This document shows positions 5,354 to 6,909 of a stretch of 6,909 nt of DNA, in pieces. The notes under the pieces were generated by a model, which was not told the DNA's origin, did no database searches, and saw nothing but the letters and a program-made list of their open reading frames with translations. The position numbers were made by a program, and so were the translations under genes. The stretch is from Candidatus Woesearchaeota archaeon (GTDB lineage Archaea; Nanobdellota; Nanobdellia; Woesearchaeales; SKIA01). How positions within the stretch are numbered: position 1 is the first letter of the stretch; each line of letters begins with the position of its first letter. The stretch covers positions 1-6,909 of the forward strand of contig SKXU01000086.1 in NCBI GenBank assembly GCA_007128245.1, read 5' to 3'.

Positions 5354-6909
5354 ATGCTGTCAGCAATAACAAGAGAATTGCTTGTAAAACCAAAAACTGC
5401 TCTTGCACTGTGCGTCTCACTCATACTCGTCCTAGGATTTGCAGGTCTAGGGTTGCAACTTGACCCATCATTTTCCTCGCTTATCAGCAGCGAAGGAGAA
5501 TTTAATACAAACGCTCGAGCGCTTGAGAACGCCTTTGGAATTAACAGCGCATTCCAAATCGTCTTCACGCTAGATGACCAAAGCACACTTCCCAACAGGC
5601 CTGACAGGATAGACCAAGAAACAATACAACAAAGCTATGACGTGCTCGCAGAACTGCTTGAAAACAGTCAATACGTGCAATCGATAGGCCCCTTGAGCCT
5701 TAGTAATAACGGACGACAAGCACGTTTTGCCGTACAGGTATTTGAGCCCAACACGCCTGACGGCGTCATCACAGTAAAAGAAGAAGTAGAATTTTTTGCA
5801 GCAAACACTCCCACACCTCCTGGAGTGAATGTCCAAGTAACCGGCTTTCCCGTAATCCTGGACAGAGTAAGCACCCTTCTTATCACAGACAATCTCGCGA
5901 CAATACTGATTACTGCACTTCTCGTGTTCTTAGTGCTGCTGTGGTTTTTTAAGAACCTCAGACTCGCACTCATAGGAGTGCTCAGCCCCGCAGCAAGCCT
6001 TGCTGCACTAGCAGGAATCATGGTTTTTTTGCGAATTGACATCACACTCACGCTCGCAGCCGTAGGAGTCATTGTTATCGGTCTCGGAGCTGACTACTCA
6101 ATTCACCTCATCACCACCTACACGCGCATGCTCAGAGAAGGAAAAAACCCTCGAAGAGCCATTCTTGACTCGCTCGACGAGCTTGAGCTCGCGCTCACAG
6201 CAAGCTTTTTGACCACAGCAGCAGGATTTCTCGCTCTCGTACTCGGAGTAAGTCCGTCCTCACAAGCACAAGGACAAGTACTAGCGCTGGCCATCACACT
6301 CATCTTTGTGGTGACCATGCTCATGCTCCCCTTACTCTTATTCATCTTTGTCAAAGCACCTCCACGCGGAGGACGAGAATCAATCTCGTTTATCAACGGA
6401 GTGTTCTCGTATCTTGCACGCATACAAACATACCACCCAGGAAAAGTGCTTGCATTCGTCGGCGTGATCACCGTGTTTATGTTGTTTGGAGCTGCACAAA
6501 TAGGGTTTTCAACCAGCAATAGTAACTGGATTCCAGATGATGATCCCGTCGCAGTTTCCTTTAGAGAGAATGCGTACGCATTTGGAGAACAAGACAGCCT
6601 GACGATAGTTGTTACAAGCACGAGAGGGGACTTGCGAAGCATCCACACAGTAAGGGATTTAGAAGTTCTGGAAACAAAATTGCGCGGAATACCGGGAGTG
6701 GTATCGGTAAACAATCCATTTTCAGGCGTTCCTGCAAGCGACACAGCAATACAAGAGCGTGCGCTGAGTAGAGCGCAATCGTTTAATAGCGACTTTACAC
6801 TCACCACCCTAACTGTCATCAGCGAAGGAACCTTGATTGACGAGTCAGGAAGCAGCGCATTCTTATCAGAAGTACAAGATATCGTGCGCACAACACCCAT
6901 CCACAACGC
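5354..6909 (+). CDS. RND-superfamily MMPL-type transporter, 3' partial
   Basis: The frame is open from ATG 5354 to the window edge (518 complete codons), so the C-terminus is missing. The architecture is that of RND/MMPL membrane proteins, which are typically proton-driven exporters of lipids or other hydrophobic molecules. One helix near residues 14-34 is followed by a large extracytoplasmic loop (about 37-178) and a bundle of five helices (about 181-198, 203-225, 229-245, 280-298, 308-333). The second-half helix at about 364-384 then opens the second external loop. The family signature GADYSIHL (245-252) sits at the fourth helix with D247, a likely proton-relay residue, followed by the cytoplasmic basic stretch REGKNPRRA. 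Full members have about 12 helices and 700-1000 residues, so half or more is visible. A Shine-Dalgarno at 5345-5350 supports the start. The substrate is unknown, and an SSD-like sterol or hopanoid role cannot be excluded. Confidence 0.9.
   Translation, partial: MLSAITRELLVKPKTALALCVSLILVLGFAGLGLQLDPSFSSLISSEGEFNTNARALENAFGINSAFQIVFTLDDQSTLPNRPDRIDQETIQQSYDVLAELLENSQYVQSIGPLSLSNNGRQARFAVQVFEPNTPDGVITVKEEVEFFAANTPTPPGVNVQVTGFPVILDRVSTLLITDNLATILITALLVFLVLLWFFKNLRLALIGVLSPAASLAALAGIMVFLRIDITLTLAAVGVIVIGLGADYSIHLITTYTRMLREGKNPRRAILDSLDELELALTASFLTTAAGFLALVLGVSPSSQAQGQVLALAITLIFVVTMLMLPLLLFIFVKAPPRGGRESISFINGVFSYLARIQTYHPGKVLAFVGVITVFMLFGAAQIGFSTSNSNWIPDDDPVAVSFRENAYAFGEQDSLTIVVTSTRGDLRSIHTVRDLEVLETKLRGIPGVVSVNNPFSGVPASDTAIQERALSRAQSFNSDFTLTTLTVISEGTLIDESGSSAFLSEVQDIVRTTPIHN

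Noticed and set aside
6118..6906. 262-aa minus-strand frame opposite the RND/MMPL gene
   Set aside because: It is antisense to clear transmembrane coding sequence with the GADYSIHL signature. Its product is Ser/Thr-rich without recognisable domains.

Overview
The window reads as archaeal chromosome. It opens inside the gene for subunit B of an archaeal-type (A1Ao/V-type) rotary ATPase and contains that enzyme's subunit D. It also has a RibL-like archaeal nucleotidyltransferase, archaeal-looking TATA boxes and very tight gene packing with ATGA start/stop overlaps. The phylum cannot be fixed by eye. A compact lineage such as a DPANN (Woesearchaeota-like) archaeon is my guess, based on the short phosphorylase and the packing, and it is inference only.

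Left operon, + strand, 2-3046: atpB (5' end outside the window), a 253-aa LCIB-type beta-carbonic-anhydrase-like protein, atpD, an unrecognised 37-aa single-pass membrane protein, and a 139-aa cytidylyltransferase-family protein (probable FAD synthase). Only 3 bases separate atpB from the carbonic-anhydrase-like gene. Each of the next three junctions is a 4-base ATGA overlap, so the run looks like one transcript with coupled translation. A probable carbonic anhydrase embedded between two core ATPase subunit genes is the most interesting thing here.

Middle, - strand, 3018-3521: a two-helix membrane protein with a probable bacterial-type PH (bPH2) domain. It converges on the operon and shares its last 29 bases with the nucleotidyltransferase gene. 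Its start is GTG and no Shine-Dalgarno sequence precedes it; a TATA-like element lies about 25 bases upstream, which suggests a leaderless mRNA. The 87-base gap 3522-3608 is the only real intergenic regulatory region, and it holds divergent promoters around a nearly symmetric TATA element.

Right, + strand, 3609-6909: a compact alpha-glucan (glycogen) phosphorylase of 568 aa, then, after 38 bases, an RND/MMPL-superfamily membrane protein that runs off the window. The phosphorylase would release glucose-1-phosphate from stored glucan. The RND protein would act in the membrane on an unknown substrate, and no functional link between the two is visible. No RNA genes, mobile elements, CRISPR arrays, attachment sites or clear terminators were seen.
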